From Notospermus geniculatus (taxonomy: Eukaryota > Nemertea > Pilidiophora > Heteronemertea > Lineidae): a stretch of DNA of 64,000 nucleotides. The notes beneath the pieces are model-generated. The model ran no database searches and was not told where the DNA came from. It saw nothing but the letters and a program-made list of their open reading frames with translations. Shown here piece after piece: positions 1 through 12,600 of this stretch. The position numbers were made by a program, and so were the translations under genes. The DNA lies in NCBI GenBank assembly GCA_002633025.1, contig NMRB01000461.1, positions 237,414 through 301,413 on the forward strand. Reading direction: 5' to 3'. Every line of letters begins with the position of its first letter. Positions within the stretch are counted from its first letter, which is position 1.

Positions 1-2053
1 CATTTGCTCATGATGAGTTCACGTGTGGTTCTTTTACTCAGCCCGTGACACTGAGTGCAAGTGGTGTATTGGGCAGCTGCAAAATATGGGGCCACTTCTT
101 ATTTCCTATTGCAGTGATGCTCAAAAAATGAGTAATCTGGTGCATTCAACAACTCTCAGTTACATGTACTGCACCCTGTAATGCTCACGGATGAAGCTTA
201 CATGTCATTCATACAAGCTCCTAGTTTGAGATACGAGTTGGTTCATCATTGCTGCTCAATGGTCTCTCTTGTTCACCGACACTCAAGTGTTCAGTTACTG
301 TGATTGCTGTTGATTGGTTTCTGATTCCAAAACGTGACCAAAAAACTTAAGTTAATGACACAATGATTGCATTTAGTTGACCATTGTTGTAGTCAAACAG
401 TCCTCACTTCTATCATTTCTTCTCGATCACAATTTAACCCTTTCGCAGCTAAATAGAACTTGGCATGTTGTCCGTAGTCATCGTCCATTGTTGTGAACAG
501 GGTGGCACATTTCTAAACTGCTTGGCTCAGAAACTTGAAACTTGATGTACTGGTACGGCCTATGGTAAAAACTATCAACTCTAGACCGAACCTTAGCATT
601 GCTGGTTGTGCACTCTGGCCTGTAGGGGGCACTTTGGTGGTTGCCATGGTAACAGGAAATTCAAGATGGCTGCAGACATTTAAAAAAATTATTGCACTAC
701 AACTGTCAACTATGAAGAAAGCTGCCCATATGCGGTTGATTTCAAGAGCAGAGTCATTTTCCGAGCTAAATTCATCATGTAAATTCCAATCACTTGCCTT
801 AATTTGGGCCAAAACATCATCTACATTCATCCTCAGCCATATTGAAAAAATCTGACCTTCAAAAATTCATAACTTGGCTGAAAATTGACTTGTCCGAAGC
901 AAACACATTGACATGAAGCCCTGAGTGCGCTCCATATGATAAGACCAGTGGCACCACATTGTAATGAACGAGTGAATTACAGTTCACTGTCAAATGGCTG
1001 ATGGACCGTGTCGCCATTGGAGTGGTGGTGTGCTGCAAAAGGGTTAATTTGTATAAGTGCTCTTCCTGCTCTCACTGTCAGCCAAATTGGTGTGGCATGC
1101 ACACTTGCAGTAGGCCTACTACAACTTCATCGAGTTTCTTGATAGAGATAGACAGAAATCGTCGATATCTTTGCCTGTACTTGGTCGTGGAGAACTTGTT
1201 GTGAAGTTTTACTTGCCTCATAGCGTTTTCTGTATCACCTGCACTTGTGTTGTTGATGGTGTATGCCGTTCCCCTCACATTGTGGTCAGAACACCTGTTG
1301 GTAACGTGTCATAATAGTGAGGCATTGTCTGTCACAGTCTTGTTCTTTCTCATTGACTGTCCCAATAGCAACAAAGTTGATCTTCACATACTTATGTATT
1401 TATTGTCCTGTAAAAATGCAATTTGTACACATATTTGATTTCATGCCAGTTGTTAGTTGATGCATACTGAGTTCCAAAGGCTGACCCAATCAAGTGTCCT
1501 ATCTTGGTACAAGAACATAGGGGGCCGATTTCACAAAGCGCGTTTAAGACTTAGACGCGTGCAACTTTACTAAATGCACGCACTTCTACAATGCATTTGA
1601 CGAAGTAACACGCGTCTAAGTCTCAAACACCCTTTGTGAAATCGGCCCAGGGTGCCTTATTTAATTGTGACCTTCCACAGCAAAAGCAGGCGCATGTCAC
1701 TCAGAAGGTGAGCCTCAACGAACTAAGATGACACCAGGAGAGAATGGAAGAAGTAGATTGTTTCAGATTTCTTAACAGACAGACAGTATTGAAACTGACA
1801 AACATTCAGTCTCAACCTGCCAAGTTAATGAGCGACATGTGACTGGTTTTGCTGTGGAAGCCACAAAGGCTCCTGTCCCAAGGTGAGGATGGGGGCACGT
1901 TTATTGGACCACCCTGTAGATCGAGCNTAAGTTCAATGTTTTGTAATGTTCTGAAAGGGTAACCTGTGAAGAAGGGCAAATTTTCCTTTTTATAAAGCCG
2001 CACCTTTAAAGATGATTAAAGGTGGATATTTATTTCTTTTCCTGCACACATAG
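1..2053. other. intron (upstream part), no exon recognised
   Basis: This AT-rich stretch lies before the first exon I can support. It contains short open frames on both strands (for example 535-855) with no recognisable protein, no matching splice borders and ordinary non-coding composition. A MITE-like inverted repeat sits at 1522-1648. I assume it is intron of the same gene, because the first visible exon begins in phase 1 and therefore needs an upstream exon. Confidence 0.6.
1522..1648. mobile_element. Harbinger-like MITE, 127 bp, TSD AGG
   Basis: The ends are long inverted repeats beginning GGGCCGATTTCACAAAG and closing CTTTGTGAAATCGGCCC. Directly flanking 3-bp repeats AGG (1519-1521 and 1649-1651) look like a target-site duplication. 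A 3-bp duplication and GGGCC-type ends fit non-autonomous PIF/Harbinger elements, though assignment to that superfamily is inference. A second, more diverged copy of the same family lies at 55761-55885. Confidence 0.8.
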
Positions 2054-2164
2054 GCCAACAAAAAGAGGAGGTTGAGGAGAAAGAATTCATCGAGGAAACA
2101 GAGGAGTGGGACGGTGATAGATATGTCAAAAGGAGAAAAATAACTAAAGCTAAACTAACGAAAG
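2054..2164 (+). CDS. small phase 1-1 exon with a PDG-like basic motif (ankyrin-like tail)
   Basis: The exon is 111 bp (37 codons). The acceptor is CATAG before 2054 and the donor is AAAG/GTAGAA after 2164. Read in phase 1 (first two bases complete a split codon) it gives an open frame: an acidic stretch EEVEEKEFIEETEEW, then DGDRYVKRRKITKAKLTK. That acidic-then-basic pattern matches the EETLPDGTVVKRKITKTRTT motifs in the giant exon downstream, which supports it as a real exon of the same gene. Both borders are phase 1, like the other internal exons. Function is unknown; it resembles the C-terminal regulatory tail of ankyrins. It has no independent start codon. Confidence 0.75.
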
Positions 2165-3102
2165 GTAGAAAAATCTTGGAAAGTTTTTTCAGATTTTTTG
2201 TGTCCTTTATTTTGGTTTGATGTTGACTGGTATCCTATCCTGTGCTTTGGCGTGGTGACAGACTAGGTATTTGAAGGCCTTGGCAGAAATCCTGCAGATG
2301 AAGCCTGAGAGCTACTGCTGTAGCTACCTTTATTGCATGGCGGCAAGTGTCCGTATTTTTAAAGGCAATGCTGTGCTTTTTCATTGTGGTCAATATGAGA
2401 TCAACCACAATCATAAGTGGCTTTCTCCTAAAAAATTCTGTTTGCGTGCTCAGAAGCATCGTTTAGTGGCCTGGGTCTTTTATTGCTGTTCAATAAGGCC
2501 TGAATTGGTGAATTTTGGTACCGTATATTTTATCCTTTGGTTTTTTTGGAAATTTTTGGGTGCTCTTGTAGGAAGGTACCATACCATATTGACAGAAAAA
2601 CACATGGTGGAGTCAGAACACTTCAGCATTGTCAGTAGAAATGAATAGTGCCATCACATCCTGTGTTGGCCCAGGATTGGTGAAAACTTAGGCTAGGTTG
2701 ACTGCATGAACTCCTCACCAACAGTCGCATGCCTGGGATAGGAATCAGTTTATTCAGGCTTCTAGTTCAATGAAGTTGTGTCATTCACTTTGTCTGCAAC
2801 ATGAAGCATTTCCTACCTTTTAGGTTACCCGTAGTGCAGGCTTCAAGTCATACAGTTTTTGCAACTTTTTAACTTAATTTTTTTATTCGTTGAAATTACC
2901 GTGCTGTTATGGTGAAGTTTTCAAGAAAGTGTCGAAACATCTTTGTGGACTTCTTCAGATAATTATAGGCAGTTCTGAAATATTTGATTCACCATGATGT
3001 GCACCTCTCCAGATAGTTCTGCATGCTACAAAGTCTCTCAGTTCACTTTTGTCTGTGGTCAAAAATTGAGAATTTTGAGTGGGTTCTAGTGTTGATCCTC
3101 GT

Positions 3103-3256
3103 AAGGCCTGAACCCACTGTCGCATTTTTCCGCCACGGTTTCATCACTGCCCGACAAATCCTTTGTTATTTTCTCGGTCCGCTGGCTTTTAACAAAGCAT
3201 TTTCTGCCGGTGTGTTTTCCCGCTGTGCGCAAACGCGTCAGTGGGTTCGGGCCTTT
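3103..3256. mobile_element. short inverted-repeat element
   Basis: The left end AAGGCCTGAACCCACTG pairs with the right end CAGTGGGTTCGGGCCTT, giving imperfect terminal inverted repeats of about 17-20 bp around a GC-richer core. No clear target-site duplication was seen. The element is non-coding. Confidence 0.55.
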
Positions 3257-4088
3257 AGAAACCAAACCATACATGCATTGTTCTGTCAGCAGGCTGACTT
3301 ACAAGAGGGAATGAGTCAGCTTGCAACTGAATAAAAGCTATGGAGACAGCCAAATTGCAATTCCCACCCTAAATCTTTTTGATGCTCTCTTATTTTGCCA
3401 AGCATTTTACCTAATCCAGTAGAATCTTTCCTTTGTTTCAGACATCTCTCTGTTGCAAAGAATGATGTACTATGAATGCCATTTAAACTGAACCATTTAC
3501 AAAAAAAGTTCTGTTAACTTTTTATTTCAATGGAAAAGTTAGTGTTAATGAGGTTAATTCGTAGTACCGGTACATGTATGTGTAAACATGTACACTACAA
3601 AGTGTTTCGTGTAACTTGGTACTATGTGTAAATAATAAATGTAACTGTATTTCTTTGTTAGAGTAGTTCAGCAGTGGCACTTCACAAATTCAGACTTGAC
3701 CATGTCATGAATTATCACCTTACTTTATCATCTTATTTTGCCATTTGATGGCACATTTCGTGGATATTTGACCTACATGTGGAGTCTTCTGACCTGATGT
3801 GATTATGCATCTGGGTACCCTCTATGTGTATAGCAATTTCGATTGGACCTCAATTATGGCCACCAGGTAGCCATCTTGGAAAATGGCCTTTGACACAGAT
3901 CTCATAAACTACTGCAGTGAGAATGTTTTGACGTTATAGGTAATAAATACAACAAATTTCTTCCCTTTTATACTTCAGAAGATATGTGGCTAGTTGGCCA
4001 TCTTGAAAACTAGATTTTAGCCAATATGTATCTATGAAGAACAGCAGCTAGAATGTTCTAACTTGGTGTGAATGTGTATGTACCCTCT

Positions 4089-4236
4089 GGGCCGTATGCA
4101 CCAAGCGAAGATAATCTTGAACTCAGGTTTAGCCACAACTTTTCCATTGTCAGATCATGCCCTAGCGAACATGAACAATGGAAAAGTTGTGGCTCAACCC
4201 TAGTTGAAGATTATCTTCGTTTGGTGCATACGGCCC
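4089..4236. mobile_element. Harbinger-like MITE, 148 bp, TSD TCT
   Basis: The arms start GGGCCGTATGCACCAAGCGA and end TTGGTGCATACGGCCC, and are nearly fully complementary, so the element folds into a long hairpin. It is flanked by TCT at 4086-4088 and 4237-4239. A related sequence at about 3820 has the uninterrupted site (GTACCCTCTATGTG), which supports an insertion with a 3-bp duplication. It is probably a non-autonomous Harbinger-type element. Confidence 0.8.
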
Positions 4237-4368
4237 TCTATGTCAAATTTGAGCTCTATTGCACTTCAAATATGGCCACCAGGTCGCCAAAAAAACATCT
4301 TGAAAAAGTGTACTTTGGCCCATTTCACAAGAACACCACATAGAATGTTCTAAACAATTGTGTGACTA

Positions 4369-4637
4369 CAGTACGTTGCACAATTGACCTCCCTTTATCC
4401 GCGTACCTAGCCGCAAACGTCACGCGGAAGGTATGCTTCAGTTCATCGCGTATGGTACGGGTGTGTCACGCATCTCTGTTGCGTGACGTCAGGTGGATGA
4501 CGTTACGTCTTCACTGCGTGCCTTGCATGACGCCGCACCACGTCCTCGGAAGATACAAGGATGGTACGAGAATGATGCTGCATGTGGTACGCGGGTGGTG
4601 CGCGGCACGGAAGGGAGGTTAATTGTGCAACGTACTG
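4369..4637. mobile_element. mariner-like MITE, 269 bp, TSD TA
   Basis: The terminal inverted repeats begin CAGTACGTTGCACAATT and are flanked on both sides by TA (4367-4368 and 4638-4639). A TA duplication and CAGT-type ends are typical of Tc1/mariner-derived MITEs. The core is GC-rich relative to the intron and has only chance open frames, with no transposase. Confidence 0.75.
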
Positions 4638-5021
4638 TATGTACTGAGATACCTTTATGTGGATGTCAAAGTTTTGCCCTATCGGACTTGAAAGTGATAG
4701 TTTACATCAGATTATAAACCAAACTTTACTTCTGACTTTAACAATAGCAACTAAACATTTTTCATTCATTCTTCTGATATATTCACCCAGGTGAGCATAT
4801 GGTCCATGGACCATTTGTACACTGAATTTATGGTTATTCACTTTTCAGGAAGACGGTTCTGCATTAGCATGCTATGTATGTCCTTGGTGCAGTCGCTTAT
4901 GCACTCTGCCTTCCTTCCTTCCTGTAGGGAAACACCACAAATGTGAAATAGAAAAACTGAGCAATTTGAAAATTTTAACCATTTTGCAATTTGAATAACG
5001 TCTGTTTATATCTCCTTGCAG

Positions 5022-5153
5022 TTTCTCAGGTTACTCCTAGCGGCGATGAGGTGGCTGCACGGCTAGCTGACACCGAAGAATGGAAGTCACAAGATGACAT
5101 CATTGCCCCTGACCATCAGATGCAAGTTGAGTCAGCGCCCCCGCTGAGGCAAG
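5022..5153 (+). CDS. small phase 1-1 exon of the giant ankyrin-like gene
   Basis: The exon is 132 bp (44 codons). The acceptor is CTCCTTGCAG before 5022 and the donor is CAAG/GTATGC after 5153. Phase 1 reading is open and begins VSQVTPSGDEVAARLADTEE, followed by a Trp, an acidic stretch and a proline-containing end (ESAPPLRQ). The open upstream frame of 4991-5182 is the same reading extended into the intron. No domain is recognised; it looks like a linker. Its symmetric phase lets it be included or skipped without changing the frame. Confidence 0.75.
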
Positions 5154-8100
5154 GTATGCATCAGAATCCTGAGAGAAGATAGTGTTGCACATTGCAAAAC
5201 CTGTCAGAACTGCACCAAGTAATTGGCAGACCCTTGGATTTAGGAGAAAATGATAAATTTACCATGTGTAACTTAATAAAGAAGCACACATATGTTGCGG
5301 TGTTTTATTTTCTTGTATTGTTGGTTAAGTGTTGGTCTTGTCTGAGGTATGTCGTCTACCTCAATGTAATGATTTCTTAAGTGTTAGAGTTTTCTGTCAG
5401 TCTATTGCCTTTGTGTATGTGTGTGTGTGTTTTACATCCAAATATTGTATTCAGTAATTTGCTGTAGATTTACTTCAATTGCTTCATATCTAATGTACAT
5501 TTTAGCTTCAACTTCCAGATTATGGGTGTGGGGAGGTTTGAGTTTCTTGATATTATTTTTATGCTGCAATGTCTTCAGCTGAAAAGTCCATGCAGTGTTG
5601 CTGGAATTTGCAAAGCATGCTTGCTCTTCTCTTAGTCTTTTGGAAGCTGTGCAGCTCGTGGCAATTAATTTGAAAACAACGGCACACTGTTCAACCATTC
5701 CAAATATTTTCAACAATCTTCTGACCATTCAAAAGCAATACCATGGCTATTCAAAGATTTTAATGAACCAGTATTCAGCTTTACAAGAGCTTGCTGAATG
5801 TGCATATCATACCCCGCTCGTCAGCCTTTTCTTTCAAGCCACCTTCTCAGTTCCTTGAAGAGCGTAGGCCCAAGCAGCCTAAGCAGCAGTTGGAGGGCAG
5901 TAACTACAAATGTGGTCCTTGTACCAGCTAAGTGCTCCTTTGACACCAGGGTAAGTTGTGCAGCAACCATAGCAAGAATACTTACTGGTTTCCTCATGGC
6001 AACGGTGGGATTTGAACTGTACAGCTGTAGTATAACCCCTCATCAGAGACCTGAGTCTGAGTATGATACAGTTGAGTATGGATTGCTGTAGGCTGTTCTG
6101 CACAAATTATCACTCGATGAATTTTAATTTGAACTACATATCTTGAATGGTGAGGAATATCATCATGAAAAATGGACTTGTCTTGAAGTCTGCCCTCAGT
6201 ATTAAGCTTTGATATTATTGGAAATTTAAACCTCTCTACACCTGTATGTATCCATTATTCGCTTTGCCTCAAAGATTCACCCCTTGCTCTCTCCTCCAAA
6301 TTTCCCTCATGGCTCACTTCTACCTGAATGCCATGCTTTGCTTATTTTAACGAGTTAATCCAAGTGCCAAGCATGTTGCTGAGTAGAGATCACGATATAG
6401 CAGAAGAAATTTGACCTAAAATAATGTATTCAAGCCACGCCAAACAGCTTTGTAACTACCTTTGCATCCTTCACTCTTCTTACCTGAATTATTCAGTGCA
6501 AAAGCCAAGATTAATGTTGAAATACTTTGGAACATTGTTGACTGGCGAGATGAACAAAAGTCATGAAAGTACTGAAATTTCATGAAGAGGTTGCAAGACC
6601 ATAGAGCATCGTCAGGCATGCCCTTCTGGCTTGTATTGCTGTCACTTCAAAAAGGAATAAAGGGGATTACAAATCAGATCTTAGCACTGTCATTGCCAGT
6701 GTATTCAGCTTTCATGACCCCAAATTGTTTTATAGTGGAATTATATTCAAAGGTTGGAATGAAAGCTTGATGTGTGTGACTGGAATGGATGTAAGATTCA
6801 AATACTGTTGAAAGAATGTTGCCTACTTAGAATCGTGACAATTCCAGTTCCTGGCCCAAATCTTGACATCGAACATGAGATTTTCCAGTACGCAGCCCAA
6901 GAGAAGCAAGAAGGGCACTGTCAAATTGACGATTTGGGCAGGATGGCACTGTATGATGTGTAGTGGTATTGTAGTGAATGGAGTGAGATGAATACAGCGA
7001 ACTCAATCTTTGAGAGGTTTTCAAGTGATAAAATGTTCGTTTAGTTTTACCATGTATTTCCTAAGAGTGCAGTTGTCCTGTGACAGTACATGCTCTAGGT
7101 TGGCAAGTCAAGCCTGTGTAATCAGTGACTACTGCAATGGAAATTCCAAAACTGGCTTTCTCACTGAACCTTCAGGTCACTAGAATCAAGGTTGAATTTT
7201 GCACGACAGGTTTTGCACCATAAACAGCATGGCGATTCCACAGAACCATCAATGATGGTTTGATTTGAAAGATGGATATTTTTCTATGTTGTCCAGAATG
7301 CAGTTTTTTTGTAGTGATTGTTGTATATTTTGAAATAAGTTTTTACTGCGTTAGAACATGAGCTGTGTAGCTTGGGAAAGTTCGAAGTCCACGCAAAAGG
7401 ACAGACTTTGATTGTTTTATCATATTTAAGAATTAAACGTCATTAGAGAATTTGTTAGATCTTCATGATTAGTGAATATGTTCTTCAAGAAATGTAATTG
7501 AATGAGGAGTTTTTGTACCAGTACTGAAGCTATTGTGGCTTAGTTGAGGCACGACTCCCATTTCAAAGATATCTGGTTTATGCAACACAGGACTGAGCAT
7601 CTCCCTTGCGAATGAACCCAGCATTAGTGTACATTCTCCTGGCTTGTACATATTGCAGTCACAAAATGTTTGACCTGATCAGCCTAAGTAATGATGGGCA
7701 TTACTTGAATCCTGAGCCAAAGGGCAACATTATTGATTACACTCTCGCAGCTTTATTTCCTTGCTTCAGACGACAGGGTCCTACCCCAACGTCTGCTGTG
7801 CCATCAGTCATCAGTTCATCTGCTTTGATTATTTAGAAGTGGCAGCTCGCTGTCTTCATCGGCAAACATTATTGTCTTCCCTTGGATGGATTCTGTTTCT
7901 CTTGTTTAACCCTGGTTGATGGTTGAGTTCTGAATTACTTTGACACATGTCAGCTTGTGGAAGAGTTTAAACTTGCGTAATCGTTTATTTTCGTTAATTC
8001 TATCAATGCCAAGTTTATTCATAAATATACTACCTCTTGTCACTCATCTTGCTTCCTGTACATGTACATAGTGCACTGGCACCCTCAGATTGTCCATACT

Positions 8101-9209
8101 TGGTAAGAGGTACTTATGAGTGAATAAACTTCCTGGAGTAAGACTTGACCGGAATTGCTCAATCCACTTTCATACCATAATTTCATTTCCTAAACATTAT
8201 TATTTTGATTCTCCGGTGTTGTTTATTTCAAATTTTCCCTCCACATCTGGTATGCCTTGACGAGAATGAACTTTCTTATGAGAGGAACCACTTACAGAAC
8301 CACTGCTAGAATACTAACTGTTACCAGCACTTAGCTGCCTCTTCTATTATCATCATCATTGCGCCACTCATTTTAACATCAAGTGCAGACTAGAGGCCTT
8401 GCAGCAAACTAACAGCCCCATGAAGATGGATCATGCAGGGACAGCTTCAGATTGCTTCTGTTGTGTCCATAATAGCTATTGCATCTACACAACAGGTAAA
8501 CACTTTTGCTTTTCTTAATATCTCTACATATGACTTGCAAGATATCATAGCTTTATTCTAACAAATAATTGCAGCTGGTAGATTTTCTGAAAGGTGTAAT
8601 GAGCCATTAATCTTATGCTTCCCTATATCTATGCTGTTGATTGGCATAGTTGCCGACTCATCTCCCAGTCTTGCAAGCAAAACAGAACAACAGGCTTCGA
8701 ATCTGATGCCTATTTTGCCCAAAACCAATTTTCAAAAAATAATGAATGGAAGATGAAAATTTTATCTTGAAAATTCATCTCTCGTATTGCGTTCCGTTCC
8801 CAGTGAATGTTTACCCATCACCTGTCTCTTTAGATCTTCTGATTGGGTATTCCTTTCTTTCCCTTTCATCTTGGGGTATTTCTTTTTCTAAAATTGCTCA
8901 TGGTTTACAATTTATTGGGACCTGGCATCAAATCTTGCTTGCTTGAGCTTTTGTGCCACATGAAACTACCTCTGAAGAGCCGAGGACATAGATCCCGAGC
9001 TAAGCAGCTCTTGCCTGATTTATACTTATTAGAACAGTGCGTCATTCTTGAATTGTGTGTGTTGTTATTTCATTGCCACCAAACATAATTGCATGTCTAT
9101 GAGGCAGCTCTCCTGTTTGAGTCTCCTTAAATGAATTGGTGTTTAAGTACCAACATTCAAGGTCTCCCTTGGTTTTCTCTTTTTGCCATTTTTTTGAGGA
9201 TGTTTCTAA

Positions 9210-9364
9210 AGCCGCCCATACATGGCACAATATTATTGCACAATATGGGGCCCAAATGGGTGGTCGTGTGCTTTTCGCATGATGGGTAGAAGAAAGATTG
9301 GCAATAATATTGCCCATTGTGATCCTCATATTGTGCAATAATATTGATCGTGTATGGGCCGCTT
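9210..9364. mobile_element. Harbinger-like MITE, 155 bp, TSD TAA
   Basis: The ends AGCCGCCCATAC and GTATGGGCCGCT are inverted repeats that continue inward through CAATATTATTGCACAATAT. The flanking 3-bp repeat is TAA on both sides (9207-9209 and 9365-9367), the preferred target type of PIF/Harbinger elements. The element is non-coding. Confidence 0.75.
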
Positions 9365-9393
9365 AAGAATATGGTAACCACTCAAACCTGACT

Positions 9394-9601
9394 GGAAAGG
9401 GACTGTTCATTTTCATCAGTTGAGGAATCTGAGTTGTGATCCTTGAGAAAATGGAGAAAGCTATGAAGCTGCGAATTGCAGGGATTATTCTGTACAGCAT
9501 AACAAATAATCCATGCAATTTGCAAGTGCATAGCTTTTTCCGTTTTCCTAAGGATCACAACTCAGATTCCTCAAGTGACGAATATGAACAGCCCCTTTCC
9601 G
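9394..9601. repeat. long foldback hairpin, arms of about 100 bp
   Basis: The segment from GGAAAGGGACTGTTCAT to GGGATTATTCTGT is repeated in inverse orientation from AACAAATAATCC to GAACAGCCCCTTTCC, with a loop of only a few bases near 9495. Arm identity by eye is high. The hairpin ends about 100 bp before the acceptor of giant exon 1. It may be a foldback transposable element. No clear target-site duplication was seen. Confidence 0.75.
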
Positions 9602-9699
9602 TATTTCCTTTGTATTAAGCAGGAGAACTTGCCTCTCATTGCATGATTTGTTTTGTGTTAGACAATTGACTGGAGTTCTTATTCTTACTAACATTTCAG

Positions 9700-12600
9700 A
9701 AGTTCCTGGTGATATCACACTTGAACTGGAGCCAGCCAAGCCAAGATCAAGATCCTCCTCCTCTTCCTCCTCCAAAGCTGAAGCTGGACTCGAACCAGAC
9801 GAAGAATCTGCAACACCACTTGAAAGTCCTGTTGAAGATGTCGAAGAAGTTGAAGAAACTCTTCCAGATGGGACAGTCATCATCAAGAGAATTGTCACCA
9901 AGGGCAAATCTGTCACAACTTACACTACAGTGGTGTCAGAACCTCAACCTGTACCAGAGCCTGAGCCTGTATATCCCCTTGAATCGCCTGAACCAATGGA
10001 ATATGAAGAACCGGAAAAACCAGCCTCACCTGAACCTGAAGTTGTAGATGAACCAGAGGAAGAAAGACTATCTTCCCCTGAACCAGAAGAGACCGATATC
10101 ATGGAAGAAACACTCCCTGATGGTACAGTTGTCACAACGAAGGTGTCCAAGTTCAAAACAACCAAGATGACCCACATTCACCGTCGATCAATCACGGGGG
10201 AGGTGGAGGAGGAGATAAACGAGATCCCAAGGTCGGAGCCAGAATCGGAGGAGGAGGAGGAACCTAAACCAACAGATCGCAAATCTTCTCATTCTTCTTC
10301 TTCAGAGCCTGATAGAATAGAGGCTGAAATTGAAGTGCCACAGGAATCATCACAATTCTTTAGTGCACCACCAGGTGATGATTTTGGATCCCAGGAACTA
10401 ATTGATGATAGTATCAAAGTCCATACTGAGGTCGTGAAGGGTGAACCAGAAACCGAGACAGATGTCCAGGAATTTGAGGAAACCCTTCCTGATGGCACTG
10501 TTGTGAAGCGCAAGATCACCAAGACCCGTACCACGCAGGATGTTACCACACGTATCACTGCTGAAGGCGTTGGTATCGAAGATGCCGAGCTGCCAGTCTC
10601 CCAAGACGAGTTAGAAAATGGTGAAACTATTGAAGGTGAACCTGATACTGATACCAATGTTGAAGAATACGAAGAAATGCTTCCTGATGGTACATTCTTA
10701 AAACGCAAAGTGATCAAAACTCGCACAACTCAAAGCATCACGACCAAGACCGTTTCGGACGAAATTCCTGGGGAAGAAAAAGGTAAGCCTCTTTCTACTC
10801 TTGATTCTGAAACCATAGAACCCAGAGCTCTCCTGACTGAGGAATGGCTCAAAAGAGACCATCAAACCGAGTCCCCACTCCCTAGTAAAGAAGATGGCCG
10901 TATTCCAGCAGAAATGCCAGCAGCTGATGGCAGCTTCAAAAAACCTGGAAGTGAAGCCACTTTGATTCTAGCTGAAAAGCCCCCAACTGATACACTAACT
11001 CTTCAAGAGGGCAGTATGGTGCAGGCACCACGTCCCCTCGAGCCTGGGGCCAAGCTATTTGATGTGCAAGCTTCAGCGCGGGAATCTGCTGAAATAACTC
11101 GGGCATCCATGTCTAGTCCTGAGAGTATTCCAGAAGAGTTAATTCCTTTCATTGATCGTTATGATGCTGAAAACAAGTATGACATTGCCATTTTAGAACA
11201 ATCCTCTGTCGACAGGAGTATTACTGTAGAAGGAACACCGTCTATTGCCATAGACAGGAACATTGAAACTGAGAAACAATTAGGTGATGAAAAACTCTTA
11301 AGTATTCCAGAACCAAAACCAATGAGCACTAAAGAGCCCAGCTCTCCACAAACTGTACTCCAGAAGCCTGGAGTTACTACTGAACCTGAAACTGTTCAGA
11401 TTGAAGTGAAGCAAATAACTGAAACAGGCATGTTTAGAGATGATGAAACCTATAAGCAAGATGTGAAAGAAGAAATGTTGCCCCCAATTAGGAAATATGA
11501 AGGTGAAATCATTCTAAAGGATAGGGAGGAACCTTTAGATTCAGAAGATGTTGTACTTGAACCAATGGAGGTCGCAATCACTTCAAGTGAGAGTGAAAGC
11601 GAAAAAGGTGATGAATCCCTGGACTTGGAGATAAAGGGAACACCAGTCGAAACGCCAGTGGAATCACCAGATACAAAGGCAATTCAACCTATAGATGATA
11701 ATGCCAATGTTCAACAGACTGTGACAACGAAAGAAATCAGCACTGTTACTACAGAGATTATTACCACTGAAACTAGAGATGAAGTTACCCGTGAACTTGA
11801 TGGCTCTCCAATGACACCCCAGGTGTTATCACCGCAATCAGAAAATGAGGTCGAACCAATGGAGATCGCATCATCTAGTGAAAGTGGAAGTGAGACCGAG
11901 TCTGATTCATCTGTTGAGAAGTCACCAGATGAATTACTTCCAATTCAAAAAGGTGATGAATTAGATGGCGAGCAAAAGCCATCAAAGGTAGATTTAAAGG
12001 ATACTTCACTGGTCAAAGATGTCTCTACAGAGGAGGTTGCAGGTGTCACCATGTTAACTGAACCTAAAGAATCACAGCTACATGTCCAGAAGGTTGAAAC
12101 GGAACCAACAGAAAGGGAGATTCCTGCAGTGCAAGAAACCCGTAAACAGGCACCTTCACAAGTTGATGTGAAGGACCCAACTTTATTTGTTGGAGTAACA
12201 ACTGAACAAATTACTGAAATTGCACAAGACACATGTGACAAAAGTGAGGTAGGCCTAGTTAAAACAAAACCAGTTCAGCCAGCTGAGCCAAGCGCTGAAA
12301 AACCAGCAAAGGTAGCGAGTAGTACTGAATCTTCCGTTACTGAATCCGATGAAGAAAAAGAGCCAATGCAGGTTGATCAGAAGGACTTGACTTTAGTTGT
12401 TAATGTGCCAACTGATGAGGTTGGTGAAATAAGGCAGGAAATCTGCTCTGAACCATCAGAGGTGATCATGAAATCTGAGAAATTGCAAGAATATGAAAAA
12501 CCTTCAGACCAATTTGCGGAGGAACCTGTGGAAAAGGCAGTGGCACATGAAGTGAAAACTGTACCAGTACCCGAAGAGGAAAGCACTTCTGAGGCCTCAG

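Larger units (their letters stand above)
2165..5021. other. intron with several inverted-repeat elements
   Basis: No exon was found here. The intron holds an inverted-repeat element at 3103-3256, a diverged duplicated segment at about 3790-4370, and two MITEs at 4089-4236 and 4369-4637. The small open frames in 3023-3334 and 4362-4717 fall inside these elements and are not genes. Confidence 0.7.
5154..9699. other. intron with two hairpin elements near its 3' end
   Basis: This is a 4.5-kb AT-rich intron with no supported exon. A GT microsatellite lies near 5416-5431. A good donor-like sequence (CCAGG/GTAAGT) near 5951 has no matching open exon in phase 1. Two inverted-repeat elements lie just upstream of giant exon 1 (9210-9364 and 9394-9601). 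Confidence 0.65.

Noticed and set aside
535-855. 106-codon open frame near the window start
   Set aside because: Intronic, overlapped by an equally long antisense frame, with no matching splice sites or family.
4362-4717. Overlapping open frames of 74-86 codons
   Set aside because: They lie inside and beside the mariner-like MITE 4369-4637, with no transposase similarity.
5833-5952. Exon-like stretch with a good donor (AGG/GTAAGT near 5951)
   Set aside because: In the phase required by neighbouring exons a stop appears at once. The phase 0 reading also ends in a stop before the donor.
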